The translations under genes and the position numbers were made by a program. A model generated the notes under the pieces. That model made no database searches. It was not told the DNA's origin and saw only the letters and a program-made list of their open reading frames with translations. Of a DNA stretch of 6,200 nt, positions 6,006 to 6,200 are shown in pieces (position 1 is the first letter of the stretch; each line of letters starts with the position of its first letter). Source of the DNA: Nitrospinae bacterium CG11_big_fil_rev_8_21_14_0_20_56_8 (GTDB lineage Bacteria > Nitrospinota > Nitrospinia > Nitrospinales > VA-1); the NCBI GenBank assembly GCA_002796165.1, contig PCWF01000167.1, positions 1-6,200 of the forward strand, read 5' to 3'.

Positions 6006-6200
6006 TTACAATTTCAACGCGTTTTTCAACTCTCGAATGATCAATAGCGCATCGGCTCCGGAGACGGTTCCCTGGGGTTGAAACTCTCCGGTGGACATTT
6101 CCGCCGATTTCATGATTCCCCGCGTGGTGACCAGCATGACGGCGTTGAAGTAGGGGAGGTCGTTCCGGAGATCCGGGAACGGGGAACCGGCGCCAATAAA
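6006..6200 (-). CDS. S-layer homology (SLH) domain protein, C-terminal end
   Basis: The frame is open to the window edge and ends in TAA at 6008-6006, giving the last 64 residues. They read as a nearly complete SLH repeat: FPDL (8-11), PYFNAVMLVTTRGIM (16-30), GEFQPQGTVSGADALLIIRE (38-57), ending KNALKL. This follows the SLH plan of an F-x-D-V/L opening, a helix with an RGI turn, G-x-F-x-P, then a helix opened by a T-x-A/G-x-A/E motif. SLH domains attach exported proteins to peptidoglycan or its linked polymers, and usually occur in sets of about three, so more repeats may lie upstream. The usual TRAE-like motif is TVSGAD here, which is degenerate. The rest of the protein is outside the window. 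It is the first visible gene of the minus-strand operon. Confidence 0.68.
   Translation of the reverse strand, partial: FIGAGSPFPDLRNDLPYFNAVMLVTTRGIMKSAEMSTGEFQPQGTVSGADALLIIRELKNALKL

Noticed and set aside
1..6200. Defence system, CRISPR array, insertion sequence, tRNA or rRNA
   Set aside because: No spaced direct repeats, transposase or recombinase motifs, terminal inverted repeats or RNA-gene signatures were seen on either strand.

Overview
The window looks like an ordinary chromosome segment of a Gram-negative (diderm) bacterium of middling GC content. The evidence is four or five exported proteins, three of them with clear lipoprotein lipoboxes, an LpoB-type outer-membrane lipoprotein, and the tail of a group 4 hydrogenase / complex I-like small subunit. 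The gene mix (SLH-domain protein, FlgT-like protein, COG3014 lipoprotein and LpoB together) would suit a deltaproteobacterial or Nitrospinota-like lineage. That is only an impression; no marker gene here fixes the taxon.

Left part, plus strand. Bases 1-297 are the last 98 codons of a [NiFe]-hydrogenase III / NuoB-like small subunit. A 229-bp gap follows, with a terminator-like hairpin at 361-388. Next comes a secreted M48-family zinc metalloprotease lipoprotein (527-1387). The 142 bp after it form the most structured non-coding stretch of the window: a perfect 16-bp palindrome directly abutting a consensus TATAAT box, then a strong Shine-Dalgarno in front of a five-codon ORF, then the real start of an unrecognised 230-residue soluble protein (1530-2222). 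A short zinc-ribbon protein with two membrane segments (2348-2653) ends the plus-strand block.

Right part, minus strand. Four genes run towards the left with short gaps (27, 40 and 44 bp) and read as one operon entering from beyond base 6200. In transcription order they are the C-terminal end of an S-layer-homology (SLH) protein (6200-6006), a secreted FlgT-N-like protein (5978-4839), a COG3014-type lipoprotein with TPR-like helices (4798-3341) and an LpoB-family lipoprotein (3296-2664). All act, or should act, in the periplasm or outer membrane. Two families (SLH, LpoB) are tied to the cell wall, so the operon is best read as an envelope / peptidoglycan-associated module. Its exact job is unknown. 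lpoB converges on the zinc-ribbon gene with only 10 bp between stop codons. The only terminator-like hairpin facing the operon lies beyond the zinc-ribbon gene, at 2288-2316.

I see no mobile element, CRISPR array, tRNA or rRNA. The most interesting items are the palindromic promoter with its mini-ORF leader (1389-1529), the four-gene envelope operon, and the possible antisense read-through of the zinc-ribbon gene.
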